Assembly (NCBI GenBank): GCA_017311315.1
Contig: CM029669.1
Location: 9,817,465 to 9,881,464, forward strand
Source of the DNA: Dendrocalamus latiflorus
Lineage: Eukaryota > Streptophyta > Magnoliopsida > Poales > Poaceae
DNA length: 64,000 nucleotides
Direction: 5' to 3'
This document shows, piece by piece, positions 1-12,067 of the stretch; the stretch's first letter is position 1, and each line of letters starts with the position of its first letter. The notes beneath the pieces were generated by a model, which was not told the DNA's origin, did not search any database, and worked only from the letters and a program-made list of their open reading frames with translations. Made by a program: the position numbers and the translations under genes.

Positions 1-150
1 CCGCGGCCCCAATGCCGGTCATACCACCAGCAACAGAATTAACTGAAGAACTTACAAACTCTCAAAAATCAAACTCAAACCCCGCAAATACTCTAATCCA
101 AAAGTCAACTACTCATCACAACCATAGGGTGACCTCTACATGATCTCACA
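1..150 (-). repeat. Sirevirus-type copia LTR, U3 terminal fragment
   Basis: Read on the minus strand, an LTR-like terminus begins at base 150 (TGTGAGATCATG) and continues off the left edge. The block TGGTTGTGATGAGTA about 30 bases in recurs at the starts of the LTRs at 34355 (minus), 43709 (minus) and 10668 (plus), which defines a family. Only the first 150 bases are in the window, so I cannot tell a solo LTR from part of a full element. Confidence 0.6.
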
Positions 151-939
151 GTTAACTCCATATATGTGGTGTCATAAAGGGAGTAAATGAATGGAACCTA
201 GGTTGTAAAACTTCAATAGACATGTGTAGGAGTTGATTGACTACATTAGAAGCTTTAGCATGTAGGTTGGGCTAGAAAAGGTTAGAATTTTAAAATTAGC
301 CATTAGAAAAAAGAATCCCAATTCATTCTTCTCTTGGACATCCAATCCACTTCAATTGTCTTCATGTTGCTTATATGGGATATCACTAACAATTTGGCAC
401 CTTCCTCCAGACCCATGTCTATTTTGCTTCCAATCACCCACTGGTTAAACCTCCAAGATCTTTCACTCTTCGGTGTGGTTTTAGATTGTTAGCAAGTGAC
501 CATCGGTGATGTCTTACTTCCTCAAGAATGGTGGTGGAGTCCAGCACCACAATACAAACACATGCGTGGATGTGTGAGAGCTCACATACGGAGAGAGGGG
601 ATGAGAATTTTTGGGATTGGTTCACAAAGCGTTTCTACACGAAGAGTGAGGAGAGGAATTAATGAAGTCGTTGGAATTGAAGGTGTAGATTGCGAGATGG
701 ACAAAAAAAAGGAATGAATGGTCGTGTCTTATCTCGTTGAAAGGTATTCAATGAGAAGCATAAAAGTTTTTGAAGGTATATTCGGTTTTCTTGTCAAGCT
801 TTACTTTTTTGGTAAGATGAGAGGATTTCCTTATTTTCGAGGGTTAGCTTTCCTTTGCTAACAAGAATTTTCTTGACCACTAATAAAGCTAGACTACACA
901 AGGCAACCGAACCAAACCTAGGTGATAGCCATATGAAAG
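151..939. other. Unassigned AT-rich sequence
   Basis: No coding region, RNA gene or recognisable repeat found. Short open frames on both strands have no recognisable domain and unremarkable composition. Confidence 0.4.
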
Positions 940-1078
940 TACTCCCTCTGTTCTTTTTACTTGTTTTTTTATTTTTTACGGTCTTCAAGATGGTACTTTG
1001 ACTGTTAATTTTTATAATTTTACACTAAGATATAATAATAAAATTATAATATTATAAAAGTATTTTAATGACAAATCT
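940..1078 (+). mobile_element. Stowaway-like (Tc1/mariner) MITE fragment
   Basis: TACTCCCTCTGTTCTTTTTA at 940 matches the classic grass Stowaway terminal motif (TA target plus CTCCCTCYGT). It is followed by the AT-rich interior typical of these elements. The matching right terminus is not visible, so the copy looks truncated or strongly diverged. The right border given is approximate. Confidence 0.5.
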
Positions 1079-1560
1079 AAACACTTGGAAAGGTCTAAGC
1101 CACGGCACAAGAAGATATACACCAAGCGGAGTCAGTGCATGAGTCAAACTTTGCGGCAGCGTGCATAATGCGTCAAATCATGATGGAAAAAAAGCCAAAC
1201 TCTGGACCGCTTGAGATTCTGAGCGGTGGGTTAGCCTCATAAATTGGCCTTTTGCAAACGAACTCTCATAAATTGAAGAATTATTTACGAGCAAATAACC
1301 ACTTTTTTCAGAGGACTGTAAGTCCAGCTGAAAACCAGAATTTTCATTCGTGGTGGAGATGTAAGCAACAAATAAAGGCAAGTATGTTATAGCTGGCATT
1401 TTACATTTTACAGCAGTGAGAGTAAAAGGAAAAGCAGACAAAGTGACGAGCTGAACCAAAACGTAAGATAACAGCTGTGAAAAGCTACAACCGTAGACTA
1501 ATTGAACATATCAAGTCTACGCTTAAATACTAAATTCGAAATTCTGAATGCTGCGTTGTA

Positions 1561-1877
1561 TTAATTTTGGTAAGACTATTATAAAACCATACTTTTAAGC
1601 AATAATTTCAGAGAACTAACTTCCCTTTGTATAACATTTGATAAAACCACACTTTTAAGTATCCAACGGTCCGAACTCACTAGATGGTTTCATAAGCCTA
1701 TCATGTTTCCATTTTCTAATATACATAGCTTTGTGAGACCAACAAGTGGGTTCAGCCTGTTGGATAAGACAGTAATACTTGAAAATATGGTTTTCTGGGA
1801 TGTTACACAAAGAAAAATGTAATTCTATGAAACTATTGCTTAAAAGTGTGGTTTTGATATAGTTTTACTAAAGTAAT
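1561..1877. mobile_element. MITE with ~45-bp terminal inverted repeats
   Basis: Bases from 1561 (TTAATTTTGGTAAGACTAT) and the reverse complement of the end near 1877 (TTACTTTAGTAAAACTAT) align over about 45 bp, sharing AAAACCAYACTTTTAAGCAA. Length is ~317 bp with no coding capacity. A further AAAACCACACTTTTAAG copy lies inside near 1633. The superfamily is uncertain; no clear target duplication is seen. Confidence 0.6.
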
Positions 1878-2400
1878 GTTGTTTTGTAAAATTTACTAAT
1901 TATTTTTTTTGAAAATCATAGAAACACCGTTCAAACTGTAAGGCATTTGGAATATGGTATTTTTTAAATTTCTGCATGAATTGAATTTTATTTCTGAAGA
2001 AATTCATACAAAATTACGAGTTTCAACCAGGGCCTAAATGAAGGTATTCATCTTGAAATGAAAACCAGACATTTTGTCAAGTTCATCAAAAGATCTACCA
2101 GTCAAATAAATCGAGGGAAATCGACTACGAGATCTGGAGCAACACAACTCCTTCAGAGCATAGCGTCGAGGCATCCTGGCATGGATCTTTTAGTTCGATT
2201 TTTGTGGTCTTTTGGTTTTTTAGTTTTTTAAAAGTTCAAATAAATATAACGATTCCATAGAATAGATTTTTCAAACAATTTTTCTAGTCTAAAAGTATTT
2301 TGGACAGTAACATTTCGCATATATAGGACAATGTACAAGTCGAGTTTGTCAGCGCTAGTCACCCCATCAATGTGCTCTATGGCAACGCGCCAGGCCTCCA
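1878..2400. other. Unassigned sequence left of hAT copy 1
   Basis: No gene or clear repeat recognised. AT-rich, with stops in all frames. Confidence 0.35.
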
Positions 2401-2408
2401 CCTTGAGC

Positions 2409-3404
2409 TAGGGGTGGAAACGAGCCGAGCCAAGCTGGCTCGAGCCAAGCTCGGTTGGGCTCGGGTGAACAGTAGGCTCGGCTCGGCTCGGCTCGTTTCA
2501 GAAACGAGCTACGACACAGGCTCGGCTCGGCTCGAACAGTGGCTCGAGCCGGCTCGCGAACCAGAACGAGCCAGATCAGCTCGTAGAGAGCAGATAGCAA
2601 GCAAGCAGCAAACACCAGGGCCGAGGCCCGCGCGCTGGTGGAGAAGGTCCGGCGGGAGATGTCCCACCTCGAGCGCGTCTTCCGCAGCATCGACGACGCG
2701 CTGACAAGCGCATCCGCTACGGCTTCGACCCCGTCGAGCAGCACCTCAACGACGCGCTCCAGGACGCGCAGTACGACACGGGCCGCATCCACTCGGCCCT
2801 CGTCGCCGCCAACATCAGGGACATCAAGGCCAGGATCCACGAGGCCTACAACCTCCCGTGCAACGACAGCGGCGTGGACCAAGATGATTCGCTGGCGCCG
2901 GGGCCCTCGCCAGCCACGGGCTTGGTTATGACCAAGAAGATGGGGGAGATCCTGCGCGGCCCACAAATGCGCCACCTCAGGCTCGTCGTCGGCAGCTTCG
3001 AGGCGCAGCTGCGGGGCTGCCTGCGTGCTCTGCCTCGCCGCCTTCCCGGAGGGCGCCGTCATCAAGAAGTGCCTCCTCATCCACTGGTGGCTCGGCGAGG
3101 GCTTTGTCCGTCTGGATGGACTCTGGATGGATCCACAGGTGGCTCGGCTTTGATGCATGCGCTTGGGAGTTGGGATGGGTCTGGATGGACTCTGGACATC
3201 TGGTGGGTGGGGAATGACTCGCGGAGAAATGAAATGAGCGAGCCAACGAGCGGCTCGCGAGCCCGCTCGGGCTCGGCTTAAAAATTTAACGAGCTAGGAT
3301 TGAAGCTTGGCTCGCTTGTATATTAGCCGAGCTTGAGCCGAGCCGAACCAAGCCAATTTCGAGCTCGAGCGGCTCGCGAGCCTCAAGCTTTTTGTCCAGC
3401 CCTA
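2409..3404 (+). mobile_element. Non-autonomous hAT element, copy 1, carrying an NLR gene fragment
   Basis: Termini are TAGGGGTGGAAACGAGCC (left) and, read inward from the right, TAGGGCTGGACAAAAAGC, in the style of hAT ends. Both subterminal regions are dense in the hexamer CGAGCC/GGCTCG, which may be transposase-binding repeats (inference). There is no transposase. The middle holds a GC-rich fragment of a resistance-type gene. The 8 bp on each side differ (CCTTGAGC left, ACCCTAGT right), but each finds its partner, reverse-complemented, beside the second copy at 16998-18037. The two copies are very similar, inverted relative to each other, and 996 versus 1040 bp long. Confidence 0.8.
2614..3118 (+). 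pseudogene. Captured fragment of an NLR (NB-ARC) resistance-type gene
   Basis: Read through two frame changes, this stretch encodes a helical segment (EKVRREMSHLERVFRSIDDA near 2641), then a piece with GFDPVEQHLNDALQDAQYDT, then a hydrophobic motif CLAAFPEGAVIKK followed by LLIHWWLGEGFV near 3060-3110. The last motif resembles the winged-helix end of NB-ARC domains (FPED...LI..W..EGF) of plant NLR immune receptors. P-loop and LRRs are absent. One frame change is near 2700 and one near 3030; both also occur in the copy at 17290-17800, so they predate amplification of the element. It cannot give a working receptor. The NLR call rests on motif resemblance, and another STAND-type protein is possible. 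Confidence 0.55.
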
Positions 3405-3541
3405 ACCCTAGTGAGCATGTGCTCACTGATAGCACATTTGCAAGGCTCTTCTGGCTGCCGTGAAAGATCTAAAAGGGATCAGATGCTTGGGCTGTGATTT
3501 TACTAATGAGAATCATTGCCCTAGAGAATGCAGCTATCATC

Positions 3542-4260
3542 TATAGGACCGAGAATGGGACTAGAGTGGGGTGAATAGAAGCCAACATGATTAAAAGTTT
3601 TTCTAAATTCTCTCTAAAAGAGAAAGCAAAACTCTTTACTCTAATAGTTATTAGAAATTATGAAGATTAGAGACCAATCACTTATAAAGAAACATCCAAA
3701 ATAATCGAGCCAAATGAACCGAAACTTGTCCAAACGGTCTGACTATAGTGCAATAGGTGGTCTAACCTCTTAGTTGCGACCAGACCTCTCTCAGGGGAGG
3801 TCAGACCTCTCCTCAATCATGGGTAGCAGGGGAACATACTTATTTTTGATATTCCACCTGGGTAGACAATTGCACCATGAATGTGGTTGCCGGCACTAAA
3901 AATATGAACTACCGCTAACAGTTAGGGTATGACCCACGAATTCTCGGGTAAATGGGGGTAATCATCTATCCTTGGATAGAAAGATTATGACTAAGAAAAT
4001 ATATTGTCACTTATTAGCTAATATATATCCAAAATAAAAAAAATAAAAGCATTTTGAAAAGCCACCACAGTGGGGCCAGTGGCAAACGCAAGGCTTTGAA
4101 GATTAAAATTTACCACAACAATCCTTAAATAAAAAACAAAATTATAGAAATTCCACGATAATTCAGAGAAAAAAGAAAAGATCTTAGACGACAACCAGAT
4201 GGCCCACATATACTATAATGATTAGGATGTCATCAAAACACGTACAAATAGCGAATCGTC
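3542..4260 (-). repeat. Degenerate Sirevirus-type LTR fragment (U5 end)
   Basis: TATAGGACCGAGAATGGGAC at 3542 is the reverse complement of the LTR end seen at 14263 (plus) and 32377 (minus), including the GGGGTGAAT block. The fragment fades near 4260. Degenerate GGTCTGAC/GGTCAGAC words near 3740-3815 recall the array at 32606-32790. The right limit is approximate. Confidence 0.45.
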
Positions 4261-4499
4261 TCCTGGTCTTAACTTGCCAATCTCTGTGTTTTAGATTAGT
4301 CGGACTCTCCAACACCAAATTCATGTAAATAGGTTCAATTGTGTCCGACTGTGACTCTTATGGGCTCTGCCCCATGCGTATATCTTCGTCTGTGATTCTC
4401 ACGTATTTCGTCTCCCTAATGCTTGACGCCCGTCCGTATCCAGAACCATGCTGGAAATCTATCGAATGATTTGTTACATATTATTTATATTGGATTTCT

Positions 4500-5760
4500 A
4501 AAGGAACATATGACAAGGTCCAGGATAGTGTTATAATGAATCATTGTAAATTTTGTAGATTGAATATTTGATTTTGTAAAGATTGTATTTTATCTGGATC
4601 GGTTTTAGAAATTTTTAGACAAGCCAACTAACCGCTGGGCAGTTGCCGGTCAGATTGGCAGGTGGTGTGACCATGGTGGTCAGACCGCAGAGCGGTAGTA
4701 CCGTGGGTAGATATCTATTTGCATAGTACTTCAATCGGTCTGACCACTGTAGTTGGCGGTTAGACCGGCCCAGATGGAAATTTCTTAAATTTTGGAAATT
4801 TGATTTTGGAGTATTTTGAATTTTGTTTAGTCGGTGCATTAATGTTACATAAAGCATGTTTTGATTAACGTGAGTCAAGTTAAGAAGAACTTGTGTCTGA
4901 AAACGATTTCTTGGTATTTAGATGTGCAAGATCATTTAGAGTCAACTATGGTCAACAGCGAGGATCAGAGCTACGCACATGGATGAGCCAATACCTAGAA
5001 TGATCAAGGATGCCGGGTGGGATGGCTGAGCTCAAGCACAGCACGAGAAAGATGGGGAATTTGAATGGAAGTTCGAGCGACGGGTTGCACCGTGTGGCAT
5101 GGTCAGTTCAAGTGAGGCATGGTTCGGTAGAATCAGAACAGGAGAGACTTGCTGACGCATGGTAAGCCAATTGTGCACCTACATGTGGCAAGCATGGCAA
5201 TTGCTTGCAAGGAAAAATGGAGATCAGGGTAAAAAGGGTATTTTGATAAGTTGACCAAAATACTAGAAACTACGTTAGATCAAAACTGTGACGCTTGGAA
5301 AAGCAATTTAGGTAACGATGAAACTGAGAAGATCTAGTTGAATCAATGGCTAAAGACGTAGTAGATTCGGACTTATGTGCTTTGAAAAAGTGCATAAATG
5401 TAGTGTGCGAGTAAAATTAGTGTTATGTGGGGTTAACGAGTTTCTCTCAATTGTGCTAAGTGAATAGTATTATTAGGGTTTGATGGGATTGGATACCTAA
5501 TCTATTTAATGGGTTGGGATGGAGCTTGCTAGTTAACCATCCTAATTTTACTCATTGAAGCCAAGTGTTCTAGGGTTAGGGTTCGAGAAATATGAGTGAT
5601 GTGGTGCATTCTCTTGTCCTTCAAATAGAGTGGCTATAAAACCTTCATTCTTAAGTAGCAGTATATCAAATTTCTTCATCTCTTATTGATATCTCTTATC
5701 TTGGTTGATTTGCTCTCTATTTGGTTAGTTTTGATCTTATCACTGCCCTTCTTGATCTTT
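4500..5760 (+). repeat. Degenerate Sirevirus-type LTR fragment, opposite orientation
   Basis: GATCAAGGATGCCGGGTG near 5000 and GTGGGGTTAACGAG near 5428 match, in the same order, the LTR at 10668-14263 (near 11808 and 11975). GGTCAGACCG-type words occur at 4645-4770. CTATAAAACC near 5635 sits where a TATA box lies in that LTR. The orientation is opposite to the piece at 3542-4260, so two insertions or a rearrangement are needed. Borders are approximate. Confidence 0.4.
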
Positions 5761-5990
5761 CTAAATGCCATAGACGAGTTAGTGATAGAGATATATCATG
5801 GAAATCAATCTACATCCGTCTAGGCATCAGTACTGATAAGTTTATAAAGTTGTCTAGTTTTACTTAGATTTGACTCTCTCAAGTGATTTCTTGTTCCATT
5901 TATTTTTCCCTCGATTCCTTGGATGTTCTTGCTTGCTATGATATGTGGAAATACATCTAGAGATATCTTGGACATCCTCCACCCACAAGC

Positions 5991-7371
5991 TGTTAGGATA
6001 TGGGTAGTCAACACCAGCGCAAATTAAAATTTTCTACCGCGTAAACTAGGAAGCCATGCGAGTAAAAGATCATAAGTCGTTATTACTAGACGCGTAGTGC
6101 AGTAGAAGTAGAGTGAAAGTAGTCGATCATCCTCTGGCCAACTATCTCCTCCTCATGATCGCCCCAATCAACGCCGTAGTCGCAACTTTGTCTCTACCAA
6201 GGTCCACACGTCTAGAGTGAAACATCGTGCGTCGGTGTACTAGCACCAGCGCACACAGCAGGGATTATGAGATGTGGCTGCTAGGATTTCCATAGGTGTA
6301 TTTTAGGATGCCTCCCTTAGCCCTGCACCTCTCTTTATAGAGCTTCCCATTGGATTCTTATCTAATATGATTAGATATCGTATCTAACTCAGAAAGCCTC
6401 AAGTTAGATCTTTATCCAATACAAGTAGAGATCATATCCCAGAAGACTATCATCCGGACCCTTATTGTTCCAGCTCATTAAGTATGTGACCCTCTAGATT
6501 CTTGTATATTTGTCCATGGGCTGAAAACTTCTTTCCGATCTATAAGTCGGTAGCGGTCTTTAGCAGGACATAACGACTTCCAAACATACATAAAGGTCAT
6601 ATAGGACAAATCTATATAGTGCTTATGAACCGATCTATTTGCCTTGTGCTACCAGATCGAATTCAAGATGAGAAGTGTGACATCCTATGATAACTCGATC
6701 CTTCACTCAAACCTATAATAGATTACTCAGTTGTGATTGACTCCTCAACCACATTCGGCATGGCTATGCACTTTCTTAATCCAACCACACCAAGTAGCCC
6801 AGAGATATCTCTCCTGTTATGTAGGTGGGGTAAATTCTATCTTGATCACTCATATTCCTCTGCATATTTTATAGTAAACCCGAAAGCCACCTTTATAACT
6901 ACCCAGTTACAGAGTAGTATTTGTCAAACTCAAATTAAACTATTACACATGTAGAAAACAATGACGATCTCAGGTCTAAAGATTCTACATACAGTATGTA
7001 TGAAACCAACTGATGACACTTAAGAATATAACAATCCCCGCAATGTCGCATGGTGGGTCAATCCAACATTATGTTCTCTAACATGTGTCTACATTATTAA
7101 TTTGATATCCCATATCTGTGATCCGTGAAACATGATCATCAATTAATACATGTGCTGATCTGTAAATCATAATTATCCTGCATAATGATGTAAGATTAGG
7201 GATAATTTAAAATAACATCAAAGCATGAATAAACAATTTCACGAACAAGTCACATACTTATTGATCAATATGAAAGACATTTATTTAAGAGATAAAACAA
7301 CATATTATTTAAAAGATCATAAACACAAAAGTGATACAATCATCTCCATGATTATCTCTAGATCATAAACA
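5991..7371 (-). repeat. Angela-like copia LTR, diverged copy
   Basis: Starts TGTTAGGATATGGGTAGTCA, followed by CAGCGCAAATTAA, as in the solo LTR at 53486 (and more loosely the copy at 18794). Shares the internal blocks ACTACCTTTATAACTACCCA-like, GATATCTCTC(C/T) and, near the right end, CATCTCCATGATTATCTCTA. The right terminus is eroded, lacking the clean TTTCCAACA end, and no matching 5-bp duplication is visible (CAAGC left, TTTAT right). Probably an old solo LTR. CTTTATAGAG near 6332 is the likely minus-strand TATA box. Confidence 0.6.
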
Positions 7372-8625
7372 TTTATTCTTCGTTTTCCCTTTTTTGCCCG
7401 GTTTTGGCGTAACATTCCTCCAAACAGAAAAAGGTCAGAAATTTGACAACAATTTTCTTTATCATTGATTGAAATATATTTCTGACATTGTAGAGAATGT
7501 GCGTACCAAGTTACAAGTGATTTGGAGTCTCGATTTGAGAGTTGACATATTTTGTGGGTTGAACCCGGTTTTGCTGCAACAGAGCTTTAGGAGCCAAAAT
7601 GTCCCAACCTTCTTGTGATATCATAAGATCTCTTATTGTTTTAAATTTTTAAAGTTGTAATCTTGCTTTGGTTCAAATTTCAAGTCATTTAGACCTTCCA
7701 TGTAAAAGATGTATGGTTTTTGATTTTATTTGGGCTGAATTTTTGTGCTGATCTGAGGGAAAGATAGTACTACCATTGCATGATGGTAGTACCACAGTGT
7801 TAGTACCACACCTTATATAGTGATAGTACCACTCAAATGTGTCGAGTCCCGTTTATCTCGGTTTTTCTTTGGGATTTCTCTAGAGAGTGTTTAGGTTCTA
7901 ATCTTCATACCTTATCGTAGATGTTGGAGTGAAAGATTCTAATACTTCTGAAGCAAAAGATTTTAGATAAACTATTATGGATGTGACTCCTCTTCAGCCC
8001 CCTCTAATCACCACCATCTCTGGTGCTACAAATTCTATATAATTTTCTATAGGTTGTAAAAATATTATCGGGTCGATTGACATCACAACCATAGCTATCC
8101 CCTTTGTTGTTTATCCGGTGATCCAGTCGTTTCTTTTTACTGCGAAGTCCATGAAAGTCGTGGACGTGGGCATATGTCCAAAGCCTCCATCACAGTTGTG
8201 GACTAGTTCCTAGCAAAAGGTCACGTACAAGTTGACTACAACTCGCCTCCATCAAAGCCATCCACAAGCTGTCCACGAGTGTGCCATACTCCAAAACACG
8301 GCAACTGTGAACTTAATCAATTTGCAGGTTTTAGACAATTAATTGTGCACATTCCTGTCGGTAACCAGTAATCTAATTGGCCTAAGACGCGGACAATTAT
8401 TTTTTATATATTAAAATTGTGCCGATTAGATATAAAGCTCAAACCTTGTACCTCTAATATCATATCGAGTTCTATGTACTAATCTGTTCAACTAAATAGT
8501 TCACCCATACATATTTTCTCTTGCAATTCACTGTTGAATTTGCTGTCCTCTAAGAACTGCAGGAACACATGATACCAAATTTGCACTGCATTGCAGAATC
8601 AATAACCATGAATACTTACTAAGAG
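7372..8625. other. Unassigned sequence with short GGTAGTACC repeats
   Basis: No gene recognised. A small cluster of TGGTAGTACCA-like words lies at 7765-7830. Otherwise AT-rich sequence with stops in all frames. Confidence 0.35.
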
Positions 8626-8834
8626 TGAAATAAAACAAACAAGAGAGAGGAGGCAAGCACCGTATGGCATAAACGCCTGTTCGTGCACACATATATATAG
8701 CATCAGCAACAGCCGTGTGTATACAGGGAAGTTGAAGCACAATCCGGGATTGATACAACTGGTGGTTAGCTTTAGAAACAAAAAAAGACTATTTCTATCT
8801 ATAGCTAATAGTACAAGGAAAGTTATCTCTAATA
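8626..8834 (-). repeat. Copia A 3' LTR
   Basis: 209 bp, aligned almost end to end with 16229-16450 (shared GGAGGCAAGCACC, GGTTAGCTTT and TCTATCTATAGCTAA). The right end borders CCCGCCCGC, which on the minus strand is a purine-rich tract (GCGGGCGGG) of the kind that primes plus-strand synthesis. Confidence 0.75.
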
Positions 8835-10667
8835 CCCGCCCGCAGTTCTTGCGTGGATGCAGGAAGTGACTGAACGCAAAGACTGGATCGAAAATCAGTG
8901 AATAGTTGTGTACGCAACCCCTTCATCATGATATCGGCAAACTAATGAGAATACGGCACATGCAGAACACGCACTTCACCAAGAGACACTTTTTCTCAGA
9001 CAAAATGGATGTCAATCTCAATGTGTTTGGTTCGGTGGTGTTGAACGGGGTTTGACAATATGTAAACAACACTGACATTGTCGTAGTATACAACTTTGCC
9101 GTGGCGAGGGATGATGCAACTCCTGTAGAAGTGGGCGTAACCAGCAGCACTCGGTGACGGCGTGAGCGATAGCTCGGTATTCGGCCTAAGTGCTAGACCG
9201 TACACAGTGTTTGGTGCTTTGAGGACCACAAAACCAAGTTGTCCCTGAGGTAGACGCAGTAGCTCGATGTGGAGCGACGAGAGTCAGGGCAGCTGACCCA
9301 GTCAGTGTCGGAGTAGACCATCAGTGTTGAGGCAAGAGAGGAGCTGCTGGAGAGACCGTGATCTAGGGGGCCCTTGACATAGCGGAGAATCTGCTTAATC
9401 AAGGTGAGGTAAGGCTCACATAGATCATGCATGAAGAGGCACACCTGCCTGCATGAAGAGGCACACCTGCTGGACGGCATACGCCAAGTCCAGATGTGTG
9501 AGATTCAGGTACTGGAGGGCGTTGGCGAGACGCTAGTATTCCGTTGGATCAGCGACAAGAAAGCTGACGGAGGTGGATAGCTTGGCACATGCATCAATAC
9601 GAGTCGCCATAGAGTGACACTCAGCCATGCCAGCACGCTGAAGCAAGTCGATGGTGTACTGGCGCTGAGATAGGAACAACCCATGTGTTTTCTGAGTTAT
9701 AGAGATGCCGAGAAAGTAGTGAATCTCGCCAAGGTCTGTCATGGAGAACTCGGAGTGGAGGTGACGGGTGATATGCTCCAGAAGCTATGGAGTGGATGCC
9801 ATGAGGATCATGTCGTCGACGTAGAGAAGGAGAAAAGCAAGGTGCGCTCCATCCTTTAACACAAATAGAGACACGTCACAAGCCAAACCGACGAACCCCA
9901 TAGTATGGATGTGCGAGGCAAAACACTAGTACCAAGCACGAGGTGCTTGCTCTAAATGAGAGGGATCCACGAATCCAGAAGGTTGCTGGCAGTACACAGT
10001 TTCATCAAGATTGCCATGGAGAAAATCATTCTTGGCATTCAATTGATGAATTAGCCAGGCATGGGAGGTGGCAAGGCTAATGATGATGCAGATTGTAGAG
10101 GGCTTCACAACAAGGCTGAAGGTCTCGTCAAAGTCTATGTTGGGCTACTTTGAGAACCCACGAACCACCCACCACACTTTGTGGCGAGCAAGGGAGCCAT
10201 TAGATTGGAACTTCTACTTGAAAATCCATTTGCCAGAGAACGAGTGACCAGCTGCCATTGTCCATGAGTGCGCCATACTCATCGAACATGGCTTTATGCC
10301 AATTGGGGTCTGCAAGGGCGCTTCGATAATTGGTGGGTATCGAAGAGACCGAGGAGTACGTTGCCAAGAGGTTGAGCCAGTGCACCGGATTGATCATGCT
10401 ATCGCGTGCCCAGGTGACCATGGGATGAAGTCCGGGGTAGGCCGAGGGACTGGTTTGGCTAGCGTAGGGGCCTACGCGAGCCGGGAGTGGCGTAGGAACC
10501 GATGCAACAATAGACTAGTCGTGGTCGTCTGCCCTTAGTTGTTCGACCGTGGTCGTCCATCCGTGGTCAATTAGAGTAGAGGGACCTACCATGGGAGGAT
10601 GCGTCACTGAGGCATCATGTGTAGGAGATGCAGGCAGAGGATGCCACATGAGAGGGGCCATGTTGCC
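8835..10667 (-). pseudogene. Copia A reverse transcriptase / RNase H, broken
   Basis: The minus strand encodes, from right to left, a linker ending NYRSALADPNWHKAMFDEY near 10290, an RT piece (LNAKNDFLHGNLDETVY near 10030), a second RT piece (MTDLGEIHYFLGISI at 9742 down) and RNase H pieces (SDTDWVSCPDSRRSTSSYC near 9290; a segment ending in HRTKHIEIDIHFV near 9000). These are hallmark copia pol motifs. Several frame changes and stops separate the pieces. The segment that should link integrase to RT is cut at 10667 by the nested LTR. The product would have copied element RNA into DNA; this copy cannot. Confidence 0.75.
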
Positions 10668-10799
10668 TGTTTACCCAGTGGAGGTCACCCATGGTTGTGA
10701 TGAGTAATTAACCTTTGAATTAAAATTTGTGTAGAGTTTCAGTTTGATTTTTGAGGCTTTTGCAGAGGTTTGTTTTCTGGCTGTCGTTCTCGTGGTCTA

Positions 10800-11040
10800 T
10801 GACTTGGTAGTCGTAGGTGCTCTTACGACTTTTTGATCATAGGTGATCTTTCGACTGGGTAGTTGGCAGTCGATCTTTCGACTTGGTAGTCGGGAGTCAT
10901 TTTTACGACTTCGAAGTGGGCAGTCGGTTTTACGACTTGGTGGTTGACAGAGGCTTTTACGACTTGGTAGTCGGCAGAGTCTTTTACGACTTGGTGGTCG
11001 ACGAGTGCTCCTACGACTTGGTGGTCATAGCTTCTGCTGG
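10800..11040 (+). repeat. 27-bp tandem array in LTR
   Basis: The word CGACT (usually TACGACTTGG) recurs at 10852, 10879, 10906, 10933, 10960, 10987 and 11014, exactly 27 bp apart, with a further copy near 10826. Units carry GGTAGTCGGCAG-type middles. Beyond 11040 the same words continue irregularly to about 11290. Confidence 0.85.
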
Positions 11041-12059
11041 TCGATAGTCATAGCCTTTGCTGGTCGTGATCGATAGTCATAGCTCTACTTAGCTTGTGAT
11101 CGACAGTCGTACGTCGTAGCGACCAGCTGCTTGTGTTTGATAATCGTAAGTCGTAACGACCAGATGCTGTGAGTGATAGTCGTAGACTGGTGATCGATGG
11201 TCATAGCTTATTGCCTGGTCATGATCGACAGTCGTAAGCTATGTTGTTGGTGGTTGTAATGTCTGCTACATGGTCATAGTAGATTACAGTGTGGTCGTAG
11301 GTTGCTAGAAAGATCTCATGGGCTACGAGTACCTCATTTCTTGTGCATCCGAGTACTCGTAAGTTGTATAAGACCAGTCATTGTGCTGAGTTTGTTCACT
11401 AGAATTGTTGGTGTTTTGGTCAAGGTTGACCAGGGTGTTTGTTGCTTTGAGCACATGAGGTTATTGCTTAGTTCTAGGATTGGAATTAGTATTTTGGGTG
11501 CATACATTTTGTTTGTGCCAATGGATGATCTTTATATAACGTGCGGTGCTATGTGATGGTTTGCTTGTTGGTGTTGGTTGCAGGACTTCGGAGCTAGGTC
11601 ATGGTGAGGCATAGGAGGACCGGGACTAGGCACAGGGAGGTGTTGAGGTCTAGAACGGTCAGAGAGACGCCGAAGATGATCGAGGCTGGTGAGATGGTTG
11701 CAAGCCGGGATGACGAGGAATCAGAGCAGGAGCTACCGGAGGTTGAAATGATGGACAATGGCGAGATGGACCAGGACTAGGCTCAGGGAGAAGTCGAGGT
11801 CCAGACGGTCAAGGATGCCAGGTGCCGTCATGCATGAGGGGAAGCACGTGGTGCACCAAGTGACTTGGGTCATTTGCAAGCGAGGACGGTTCGGTGGGAT
11901 CCAGACGCGTGAGAGGCTTGACGACAAGTCATTGTGCCACATGTAAGCTTCTTTGAGAAGTGTGCGTGAGTAAAACTCGGTGTTAGGTGGGGTTAACGGG
12001 TTATCCTCGGATTGGACTAATGGTAGGATCCATTAAGGTATAGGGTTTATTAGTGAGCC

Positions 12060-12067
12060 TATAAAAA
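12060..12067 (+). promoter_or_regulatory. Putative LTR TATA box
   Basis: TATAAAAA followed by GGGGAGGGGAGGC, inside the plus-oriented Sirevirus-type LTR. A degenerate CTATAAAACC lies at the equivalent place near 5635. Likely the core promoter of the LTR; activity unknown. Confidence 0.5.

Noticed and set aside
2367..3281. Long overlapping frames within hAT copy 1 other than the NLR-like reading
   Set aside because: Shadow frames of GC-rich sequence; only the composite NLR-like reading shows recognisable motifs.
10800..11040. CRISPR-like regular array
   Set aside because: Units are head-to-tail 27-bp repeats without unique spacers, in a plant LTR; the 31-bp array at 49568 is rejected for the same reason.
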